DNA from: Prolixibacteraceae bacterium
Lineage (GTDB): Bacteria > Bacteroidota > Bacteroidia > Bacteroidales > Prolixibacteraceae
Assembly (NCBI GenBank): GCA_018399395.1
Contig: JAGYOI010000050.1
Coordinates: 1-7,822 of the forward strand
Length of the DNA: 7,822 nt
Direction: 5' to 3'
Below the pieces are notes generated by a model. The model was not told where the DNA came from. It did not search any database and saw nothing but the letters and a program-made list of their open reading frames with translations. The position numbers and the translations under genes are program-made. Below are positions 1-6,049 of this stretch, in pieces. Position 1 is the stretch's first letter. The number at the start of each line of letters is the position of its first letter.

Positions 1-1
1 C

Positions 2-595
2 CTGACATTTTTTGGTAAGAAAGTTGGCTATACTGGCGCCGGTTCGTTGGCACGCAGGGTGATGCCATTAACGCCATCATCTGTATTGTTGGTTAATACT
101 TCATCGGCCCCAAAACTGGATAATATCCTCGTAAGGATGGATTTCTCAAAAATGTCGGAAATTGCCATGCGTACAGCCGTGATGTTAAGTAACCAGACTG
201 ATGCATCGGTGTCGGCACTGAACGCGTTTAAAATACCGTTAAGCCATTTCCCCCAATACTCGGCTGAAGATGAAAAGCGGCTGAAAGAGAAAATGACCAA
301 ACATGGTAAAAAGGAATATGACAAATTTATGAAAAAACTAAAACTTGATCCTGAAGCGATCCCTTGTAAGCATGTTTACAATAAAAATTACGATGAGGCC
401 CATTTGCTGTATCACCATGGTTTAATCAATCATGTTGACTTGGTAATGATCGGTTCAAAAGTTAAGTCAGAATTGGCCAATGTGATTCTCGATCGCACAT
501 CAGAAGATCTTGCTGATGCTGAGAAAAACATTAATGTTTTAATTGTAAAAGACCGAAAGCAAACATTAGGTTTCCTTGAGGCTATTTTCAGGTAG
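2..595 (+). CDS. Tandem-domain universal stress protein (UspA family), 5' end outside window
   Basis: The frame is open from the left edge, so the start codon lies upstream; 197 residues are visible. Visible residues 9-31 are the end of a first Usp domain: GYTGAGSLARRVMPLTPSSV followed by LLV matches the family's phosphate-binding tail (GxGS, then a hydrophobic strand). A second Usp domain starts near residue 39 (NILVRMDFSKMSEIAMRTA) and ends with VDLVMIGS, then INVLIVK. In this second domain the position that normally carries the terminal Gly-Ser of the nucleotide site reads Asp-Arg (ILDRTSE), so it is probably a non-ATP-binding partner domain. Such cytoplasmic proteins respond to stress or energy limitation; the ligand of this one is unknown. 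The TTG at 47 is not the start, because the frame and the domain homology continue upstream of it. The betaine-binding gene follows 18 bp later, suggesting one operon. Confidence 0.88.
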   Translation: MTFFGKKVGYTGAGSLARRVMPLTPSSVLLVNTSSAPKLDNILVRMDFSKMSEIAMRTAVMLSNQTDASVSALNAFKIPLSHFPQYSAEDEKRLKEKMTKHGKKEYDKFMKKLKLDPEAIPCKHVYNKNYDEAHLLYHHGLINHVDLVMIGSKVKSELANVILDRTSEDLADAEKNINVLIVKDRKQTLGFLEAIFR

Positions 596-613
596 AATTT
601 AAAACAGGGTACT

Positions 614-1498
614 ATGAAAGTTTTCAATGTATATATTGTAATGTTGTTGGTATTTGGAGTGGCATTTTTTGGTTGTAATGCAGGTAATTCATCAGAGGAT
701 GAAAATAATACCGTAAAAGTTATTTATACCGATTGGTCTGAATCGGTAGCCATTACACATTTAGCAAAAGTGCTGCTCGAAGATGAAATGGAATACGAAG
801 TAGAGCTGAAATTGGCCAGTATTGATAATGTTTATGCTGCATTGGCCAATAGTGAAGCACATGTATTTGCCGATGCCTGGCTTCCTGAGACCCAGCGTTC
901 GTATCTGGAAATGTATTCCGAATCGATTGACCAGGTAGGGATTATATACCCCAATGCGCGTACCGGTTTGGTAGTGCCTGAGTTTAGTGTACTTCAATCT
1001 GTTTCGGATATTAAAGGGAGTACTTTACAAAAAATTATTGGTATAGAAGGAGAAGCCGGGGTGATGATACAGGCAGTACAAGCGCTTAAAGAATATGATA
1101 TGGCTAATATTGAGTTGGTTGAAGCTACAGAAAGTGATATGACTGAAGCGTTTTCTGAATCGTATTTGCGGCGCGAAGAGGTGGTTATTACCGGCTGGGA
1201 ACCACATTGGCTGTTTGAGCGCTTTGATGTTCGTTTTCTTGAAGATCCGGAAGGCGTTTTTGGCGGAAATGAAAATATTGTGGCGCTGGGATGCAAGAAT
1301 TTGTCAAAAACACATCCCCGGATGTACCGTTTTTTCGAGCGGATGCAGCTTTCGGAGATGCAATTTAACCGGCTTATTTATTTTGTGAACCAATACGAAG
1401 ACCCTGAAATCGGGGTGCGTGAATGGATCGACAAAAATGAGTATGTGGTGAACCAGTGGGTCAAAGGCTTAAAGCCTGAACGGAAAAAAATCATGTAA
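614..1498 (+). CDS. Glycine betaine/proline-type ABC transporter substrate-binding lipoprotein (OpuAC/ProX family)
   Basis: This 294-residue protein has a lipoprotein signal peptide: Met-Lys, a hydrophobic stretch (residues 6-20) and the lipobox FFGC with Cys21 as the lipidated residue. It is followed by an acidic, Asn/Ser-rich tether (SSEDENN, 26-32). The mature part matches the OpuAC/ProX periplasmic-binding family. Trp41 (YTDWSES), Trp89 (DAWLPET) and the GWEPHW motif (Trp195, Trp199) are candidates for the aromatic box that holds the quaternary ammonium group of glycine betaine or proline betaine. ATG at 614 is chosen because it gives a complete signal peptide. The gene lies 18 bp after the Usp gene, so the two are probably cotranscribed. 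No permease or ATPase gene is visible; they may lie upstream. Related quaternary amines (choline, carnitine) cannot be excluded as the ligand. Confidence 0.88.
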   Translation: MKVFNVYIVMLLVFGVAFFGCNAGNSSEDENNTVKVIYTDWSESVAITHLAKVLLEDEMEYEVELKLASIDNVYAALANSEAHVFADAWLPETQRSYLEMYSESIDQVGIIYPNARTGLVVPEFSVLQSVSDIKGSTLQKIIGIEGEAGVMIQAVQALKEYDMANIELVEATESDMTEAFSESYLRREEVVITGWEPHWLFERFDVRFLEDPEGVFGGNENIVALGCKNLSKTHPRMYRFFERMQLSEMQFNRLIYFVNQYEDPEIGVREWIDKNEYVVNQWVKGLKPERKKIM

Positions 1499-1503
1499 GT
1501 AAT

Positions 1504-1540
1504 ACAATAGATCGTTAGATTTGAGACATGAGACAACAGA
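1504..1540 (+). repeat. Dispersed heptamer-periodic repeat, copy 1
   Basis: This 37-bp element begins ACAATAGATCGT and ends GAGACATGAGACAACAGA. The triplet AGA recurs at 1509, 1517, 1524, 1531 and 1538, a 7-bp period with one 8-bp step. The reverse complement of 7165-7201 matches it at 34 of 37 positions, with differences only at 1516, 1523 and 1537. It starts 5 bp after the lipoprotein stop codon and does not continue any reading frame. Its function is unknown; it looks like a member of a dispersed intergenic repeat family. Confidence 0.8.
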
Positions 1541-1553
1541 CTTTATTCGTAAT

Positions 1554-1606
1554 GGGCTAAATGATTAGTAATAATTGGGCTATCTTTTCATTAGCCCCTT
1601 TATTAC
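1554..1606 (+). terminator. Candidate terminator or alternative hairpin pair after the betaine-binding gene
   Basis: GGGCTA occurs at 1554-1559 and again at 1577-1582, and its complement TAGCCC occurs once at 1592-1597. Hairpin A pairs GTAATAA-TT-GGGCTA (1568-1582) with TAGCCC-CT-TTATTAC (1592-1606): 13 base pairs, one 2x2 internal loop and a 9-nt apical loop. Hairpin B pairs GGGCTAAATGA (1554-1564) with TCATTAGCCC (1588-1597) with one bulged base. Both use the same TAGCCC, so only one can form at a time. Position suggests a transcription end for the 614-1498 gene, and in reverse for padR. No good T-tract follows, so a terminator role is inferred. Confidence 0.4.
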
Positions 1607-1702
1607 CATTGGTAGCGCTTTTGAAACAAGTTGTGTCATCCAGCAGGTGGATGTCTACATCATCATTGATAAGTTCAGAAATAGTCGAAACATTCTCATT
1701 GT

Positions 1703-2047
1703 TTATTCGATAGGTGTCAGGTCAGACCACAAATCTTTAAGCATATTCTCAACCAGGTTCCAGTTTTCAATTTCTTCGCGTAAAGCTTTACGACCCTTTT
1801 TGTTTATGGCATAGTATTTACGGTGACGTCCGTTGTCGGCCATTTTCCATAGTGATTTGATTAAGCCGTTTTTTTCCAGTTTATGTAATACCGGGTAAAG
1901 GCTGCCTTCTTTCCATTCTATCCGGTCGTCTGAAAGATCTTTTACTTTTTGCATGATTTCGTAACCATAACTTTCTTTTTTGTCTAATATCGAAAGTATT
2001 ATGGGAACTGCTGATGCCCCTACAAGTTCTTTTGAAATCTTGTTCAT
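1703..2047 (-). CDS. PadR-family winged-helix transcriptional regulator
   Basis: The 114-residue protein is the usual short PadR type, a cytoplasmic dimeric DNA-binding repressor. Visible landmarks are SYGYEIMQKV (residues 26-35), the recognition-helix region GSLYPVLHKLEKNGLI (48-63) and the wing GRHRKYYAINKKGRKAL (73-89). A short C-terminal helix (residues 90-108) would serve dimerisation. The ATG at 2045-2047 gives the standard N-terminus for the family (NKISKELVGASAVPIILSIL). It is a lone gene divergent from the small acidic protein at 2233; nothing clear follows it on the minus strand. PadR proteins typically repress their own promoter and neighbouring genes in response to small molecules. 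A repeated AGTATA-type sequence upstream (2063-2080) is a candidate operator. The inducer and regulon cannot be read from the sequence. Confidence 0.9.
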   Translation of the reverse strand: MNKISKELVGASAVPIILSILDKKESYGYEIMQKVKDLSDDRIEWKEGSLYPVLHKLEKNGLIKSLWKMADNGRHRKYYAINKKGRKALREEIENWNLVENMLKDLWSDLTPIE

Positions 2048-2062
2048 AGCTGTTTTATTAAT

Positions 2063-2082
2063 TATACTTTATACTTATATGT
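2063..2082 (-). promoter_or_regulatory. Tandem AGTATA element upstream of padR, candidate operator/promoter
   Basis: On the plus strand TATACTT occurs twice head to tail (2063-2069 and 2070-2076) and is followed by ATATGT. On the minus strand this reads ATATAAGTATAAAGTATA, 16 bp and more upstream of the padR ATG. It contains overlapping imperfect palindromes (TATA-CTT-TATA at 2063-2073, TATA-CT-TATA at 2070-2079). The position in the divergent region between padR and the acidic-protein gene fits an autoregulatory PadR site, but it could also be ordinary AT-rich promoter DNA. No match to the Bacteroidota TAnnTTTG box was found for padR. Confidence 0.35.
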
Positions 2083-2232
2083 GCATTAACACCCGATACA
2101 AAATGCAGATAAAAGTATGTAAAAAGAATAAGAAAAGAAAAAATATTATGCAAATTCAACACAATTTAGTGTAAAACAGTGAGCTTTTGTCAAAATGTAT
2201 TATTTTTATCAAATACTAAATATCATCATAAT

Positions 2233-2490
2233 ATGTTACCAAAATTTCTAATTGCCGATAACTCGCAGGAATTCCCCGAGAAAATTTACGTGGTGCACAA
2301 TGAGCCGCCCCGTTTTATTGTAGAAAGTGATATTGAGGACTTCTACAGTAATCAGCACATTCACTGGATTGATGACAAACCTGACGATGAAGATTACATT
2401 GAAGGTTTAATTGAAGAGGCCGATGATTTTATTGAGGCTGAGTTTGACAGCCAGGAAGACCTCTTCGATGATGAGATTGGCATGAATTGA
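2233..2490 (+). CDS. Small highly acidic protein of unknown function
   Basis: I do not recognise a named family. ATG at 2233 gives 85 residues beginning MLPKFLIADNSQEFPEKIYV. An in-frame GTG at 2179 would add 18 residues, but these look like translated leader (SFCQNVLFLSNTKYHHN), so I prefer the ATG. The protein has two parts: a folded-looking N-terminal part with beta-like hydrophobic stretches (FLIADN, IYVVHNEPPRFIVES, residues 5-32) and a strongly acidic tail from about residue 33. Asp plus Glu make up 27 of 85 residues against four Lys/Arg. There is no signal peptide or membrane segment, so it is probably cytoplasmic. It is divergent from padR (185-bp gap) and convergent with tex. Possible roles such as a protein-binding adaptor or a mimic of nucleic acid charge are speculation. 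Confidence 0.75.
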   Translation: MLPKFLIADNSQEFPEKIYVVHNEPPRFIVESDIEDFYSNQHIHWIDDKPDDEDYIEGLIEEADDFIEAEFDSQEDLFDDEIGMN

Positions 2491-2500
2491 CCAATTCCCC

Positions 2501-2576
2501 GAAAACAATAGAAGGCGGTTAGAAACAGTTGAATGCAATTGTTTTCCATGGCTTTCTATTGCATCCAATTGCTTTC
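2501..2576. repeat. Nested imperfect direct and inverted repeats in the convergent gap; possible bidirectional terminator
   Basis: The gap between the convergent acidic-protein and tex genes contains several self-similar pieces. GAAAACAAT (2501-2509) is the perfect inverse of ATTGTTTTC (2538-2546). A 14-bp unit recurs directly with a 30-bp offset (2533-2546 and 2563-2576; 12 of 14 identical). A stem can form between 2526-2539 and 2558-2571, with 12 Watson-Crick pairs, one G-T and one mismatch around an 18-nt loop. No T-run flanks it on either strand. A terminator function is inferred only from its location between converging genes; it could instead be a decayed dispersed repeat. Confidence 0.45.
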
Positions 2577-2647
2577 AGACTTTATCAAAAAGGATTAAAC
2601 GTTTGATATAATATCTCAAAGAATATCAGGAGATAATCAAATGCACA

Positions 2648-4777
2648 TTAATTGTCTTCTTTTATCGAAAGCTGAATTCTTTTCCTTACCAGGTCAATGT
2701 CAATAATCTTGGCCTTCACGTGTTGGTTAAGTTTCACAACTTTTGCCGGGTCGTCTATGTAACGGTTTGCCATATTAGAAATATGAATCAGGCCGTTTTC
2801 TTTGATGCCGATGTCAACAAATGCACCAAATCGTGTTATGTTGGTGATGATGCCGGGTACTGTAATGCCAACCTTTAAATCTTCAATAGTTTTTATTGAA
2901 TCGTCAAATTCCATTACCCTGATTTTTTCACGTGGGTCACGACCTGGCTTATCCAGTTCGTTCATGATATCTTTAAGTGTTGGCAGGCCAATGTTTTCTG
3001 TTACGAAATCGTTTAGGTTAATTAGCTTTCTGAGCGATTCCGATTCAATAAGCTTATCAATATTGGCATCGAGTTTACTTGCCATTTTTTCAACAATGTG
3101 ATAGCTTTCAGGGTGGACTGCCGTGTTGTCGAGCGGGTTTTCAGCATTGCGGATGCGTAAAAAACCGGCTGCCTGTTCAAACGCTTTAGCGCCCATGCGT
3201 TTAACGCTGAGCAATTCCTCGCGTGATTTAAAGTTCCCGTTTTCTTTACGGTAATCAACAATATTTTGTGCCAATTGAGGACCTAAACCCGAAACGTAGG
3301 TAAGGAGGTGTTTGCTGGCGGTATTCAAATTTACGCCAACGGTATTTACACACGATTCAACAACCCTGTCGAGGTCGGCGTGGAGTAATTTTTGATCAAC
3401 ATCGTGCTGGTATTGTCCTACGCCAATCGATTTGGGTTCAATTTTCACAAGCTCGGCCAAGGGATCCATTAATCTGCGCCCGATTGAAACAGCACCACGT
3501 ACGGTTACATCATAGTTTGGAAATTCTTCGCGTGCAATCGGTGAAGCAGAATATACTGAGGCGCCATCTTCGTTTACCGAGAAAACACTAATATCGCGGT
3601 CGAAGCGCATATACTTCATGAATTTCTCTGTCTCACGGCCTGCAGTGCCGTTGCCCACAGCTATAGCCTCAATTTTGTACATGCTCACCAGCGAGGCCAT
3701 TTTCTTTGCCGATTGTTTAACCTCGCGTTGAGGAGGGTGGGGGTAAATAGTTTCGTTGTGAAGCAAGTTTCCTTGTTCGTCGAGGCAAACAACTTTGCAA
3801 CCGGTACGAAAACCGGGGTCGATGGCCAGTACCCTTTTTTGCCCGAGTGGAGGGGCTAAAAGCAACTGACGGAGGTTTTCGCCAAAAACCTTAATGGCTT
3901 CTTCGTCCGATTTTTGCTTCCATTCCTGGGCAAATTCTGTTTCGATAGATGGCGATAGTAAACGCTTATAGCTGTCTTTTATCGCTTTTTCAACATGTTC
4001 GGTACACGATGAATTACTGCGAATGAAAATTCTTTCGAGCTTTTCAAAGGCATGTTCTTCCTCAATTGAAATGGAAACTTTCAGGAGGCCTTCTTTTTCG
4101 GCCCGCTTAATAGCAAGGAAGCGGTGCGAAGGGCATTTTTGTAATGGTTCTGTCCAGTCAAAATAGTCGCGGTATTTTTGAGCTTCAGCTTCTTTGCTTT
4201 TTACCAGTTTTGAATGTATAACAGCTTCACGTTTAAATAAAAAACGCACGGAGTCGCGGGCCCTGTTGTTTTCGTTTATCCATTCCGAAATAATGTCGCG
4301 TGCCCCGGCAAGTGCTTCTTCAACCGATTCAACCTCATCGCTGATAAAAGAAGCCGCCCTTGTTTCGATGTCGTTTTCGCGCTGTGCCATGATGATCTTG
4401 GACAGGGGTTCAAGACCTTTTTCGCGGGCAATGGTTGCACGCGTACGTTTTTTGGGTTTGTAAGGCAGGTATATATCTTCAAGCTCGTTCGCGTTATACG
4501 TTTCTCTGATAATATTTTCAAGCTCAGGTGTGAGTTTTTCCTGCTCTTTAATGGTATGGAGAATGGTTTCTTTACGCTTGTCAAGTTCGGTAAAGTAATT
4601 CAGTTCTTTTTGAATTGCAGCAATTTGCAATTCGTCGAGGCTACCGGTAAGTTCCTTACGGTAGCGCGATATAAAGGGAATAGTGGCACCGCTTTGAAGC
4701 AGAAATATCGTGTTTTTTACCTGTTCTAAACCAATATTAATTTTAGATGCTATAAGCTGATAAATTTTTTCTTCCAT
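2648..4777 (-). CDS. tex: Tex family RNA-binding transcriptional accessory protein
   Basis: This 709-residue protein shows the full Tex architecture. The N-terminal helical region carries the family signatures GATIPFISRYRKELTGSLDE (residues 30-49) and ELEDIYLPYKPKKRTRATIA (98-117). A YqgF/RNase H-like domain starts at VLAIDPGFRTGCKV (316-329) and includes IAVGNGTAGRETEKF (372-386). Helix-hairpin-helix motifs span about 480-543 (NTASKHLLTYVSGLG; FKSREELLSVKRMGAKAFEQ). A C-terminal S1 RNA-binding domain spans about 636-706 (GIITNITRFGAFVDIGIKENG). The length is at the short end for the family but no domain is missing. Tex binds nucleic acid and associates with transcription; its cellular role is only partly understood. 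ATG at 4775-4777 fits the conserved N-terminus. The gene starts 6 bp after the dinB stop codon, so the two are almost certainly cotranscribed. No frameshift is seen. Confidence 0.96.
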   Translation of the reverse strand: MEEKIYQLIASKINIGLEQVKNTIFLLQSGATIPFISRYRKELTGSLDELQIAAIQKELNYFTELDKRKETILHTIKEQEKLTPELENIIRETYNANELEDIYLPYKPKKRTRATIAREKGLEPLSKIIMAQRENDIETRAASFISDEVESVEEALAGARDIISEWINENNRARDSVRFLFKREAVIHSKLVKSKEAEAQKYRDYFDWTEPLQKCPSHRFLAIKRAEKEGLLKVSISIEEEHAFEKLERIFIRSNSSCTEHVEKAIKDSYKRLLSPSIETEFAQEWKQKSDEEAIKVFGENLRQLLLAPPLGQKRVLAIDPGFRTGCKVVCLDEQGNLLHNETIYPHPPQREVKQSAKKMASLVSMYKIEAIAVGNGTAGRETEKFMKYMRFDRDISVFSVNEDGASVYSASPIAREEFPNYDVTVRGAVSIGRRLMDPLAELVKIEPKSIGVGQYQHDVDQKLLHADLDRVVESCVNTVGVNLNTASKHLLTYVSGLGPQLAQNIVDYRKENGNFKSREELLSVKRMGAKAFEQAAGFLRIRNAENPLDNTAVHPESYHIVEKMASKLDANIDKLIESESLRKLINLNDFVTENIGLPTLKDIMNELDKPGRDPREKIRVMEFDDSIKTIEDLKVGITVPGIITNITRFGAFVDIGIKENGLIHISNMANRYIDDPAKVVKLNQHVKAKIIDIDLVRKRIQLSIKEDN

Positions 4778-4783
4778 AGTTTC

Positions 4784-5884
4784 TTAAAACGTTAAATTCA
4801 TTTGCTTTGGCAGTTTTAATTCATGCCTGAAGTTTGAAAGCGAGACCCCTAAAAGCCGTACAGGCTTTTCGAGTGGGTATTCAGCACGTAATATTTTTAA
4901 TGCTCTTTCGGTTAACTGTTTTTTATTTTTTATAAAAATCCCTAAAGTATTACTTCGGGTGATACTTTCAAAATCGTGAAACTTTATTTTTAGTGTTATG
5001 GTTTTTGCTTCTATGCTTTTGCTTTCAATATCAAGCCAAAGTTTGTCAATAATTTTCAAAAGCCTGCTTTCTAATTCTGAGGGCAACGATGAGTCGTTTT
5101 CGAAGGTTTTTTCAGCTCCAATTGATTTTCTCTCGCGGTGTGGTGTTACTTCGCGGTTATCAATTCCCCGTACAATGTTGTAATAATATCCGCCGGTTTT
5201 GCCAAACCATTGTATCAGGTCTTTTTTTGAATACTTTTTCAAATCTTTTCCGTTAAATATGCCCAATTCGTGAAACTTTTGACGTGAGGCTTTTCCTATG
5301 CCATAAAATTCGCCAATTTCAAGTTTTTCTAAAAAAGCAATGGCATCTTCGGGCGGAATGGTAAATATGCCGTTTGGTTTGTTGATATCGGAAGCAATTT
5401 TTGCCAGAAATTTGTTGTATGAAATTCCGGCAGATGCTGTTAAACCGGTTGCTTCGTGTATTTCATTTTTAATTTTCCGTGCCAATAAAGTTGCTGAACG
5501 GTTTTCGTGCGTACTAAAGGTTACATCGAGAAATGCTTCGTCAATAGAAAGAGGTTCTACAATATCGGTATATTTATGAAAAATTGAACGGATTACGCGT
5601 GAAGCCTCTATGTATGCTTCACGGTTCGATTGGACTATAATAAGTTGCGGACAAAGTTGCTTTGCCTTTACAGTTGCCATAGCAGAGTGTATGCCATATT
5701 TCCGGGCTTCATAGCTCGCGGCGGCAATAACGCCACGGTTACTGCTTCCACCAACGGCCACAGGTTTTCCCCTGAGCTGTGGGTTGTCGCGTTGCTCAAC
5801 CGATGCAAAAAAAGCATCCATGTCGATATGAATAATTTTCCGGATCAAAGTGTCGGGTTTGTCCTGCAAAAATAAAAAAAACAA
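4784..5884 (-). CDS. dinB: DNA polymerase IV (Y-family translesion polymerase); start codon uncertain, non-ATG
   Basis: This is a complete Y-family polymerase that bypasses template lesions without proofreading. With the outermost start it has 366 residues. The palm metal ligands are Asp21 (HIDMDAFF) and Asp115-Glu116 (PLSIDEAFLDV); Phe26 is the likely steric gate that excludes ribonucleotides. Thumb and little-finger regions follow (FYGIGKASRQKF, 193-204; KSIGAEKTFEND, 253-264). The last six residues, QMNLTF, fit the QxxLxF sliding-clamp-binding motif. No in-frame ATG precedes the catalytic Asp; the first ATG is inside the HIDMD motif. The frame is open back to a TGA at 5945-5947, and candidate starts are TTG at 5884, 5869 and 5848. 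The 5848 start (354 residues, MIRKIIHIDMD) aligns best with E. coli DinB. The gene is followed 6 bp later by tex. Confidence 0.95.
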   Translation of the reverse strand: MFFLFLQDKPDTLIRKIIHIDMDAFFASVEQRDNPQLRGKPVAVGGSSNRGVIAAASYEARKYGIHSAMATVKAKQLCPQLIIVQSNREAYIEASRVIRSIFHKYTDIVEPLSIDEAFLDVTFSTHENRSATLLARKIKNEIHEATGLTASAGISYNKFLAKIASDINKPNGIFTIPPEDAIAFLEKLEIGEFYGIGKASRQKFHELGIFNGKDLKKYSKKDLIQWFGKTGGYYYNIVRGIDNREVTPHRERKSIGAEKTFENDSSLPSELESRLLKIIDKLWLDIESKSIEAKTITLKIKFHDFESITRSNTLGIFIKNKKQLTERALKILRAEYPLEKPVRLLGVSLSNFRHELKLPKQMNLTF

Positions 5885-6049
5885 GGATGTCTCTGTTGAA
5901 TAAAAACACCTTTGAAAAGAATAATGGAGATGTGCGGAAACGTTTCACAAAAGTTAACTTCCTTGCATCATTTATTTATAGAACAATTTATACGACTAAA
6001 ATGAACAATTTTTCACCCTTCTGGTGTATTTTAACATGTTGATTTGTGC

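Noticed and set aside
1575..1814. 79-codon plus-strand frame over the end of padR
   Set aside because: It overlaps padR antisense and the hairpin region; composition looks like a shadow frame.
2179..2232. GTG-initiated N-terminal extension of the acidic protein
   Set aside because: The extra 18 residues look like untranslated leader and contain a TTTTG-T-CAAAA palindrome; ATG at 2233 gives a natural N-terminus.
5981..6011. Direct repeat GAACAATTT at 5981-5989 and 6003-6011 between psd and dinB
   Set aside because: Nine AT-rich bases repeated once in AT-rich DNA is not strong enough to call a functional repeat.
5885..6049. Search for a promoter or terminator between psd and dinB
   Set aside because: Only TAACTTTTG (minus strand, near 5948-5956) resembles a -7 box, with an extra base and no suitably spaced -33 element; the CACC-CTTCT-GGTG hairpin near 6016 is only 4 bp with no T-run.
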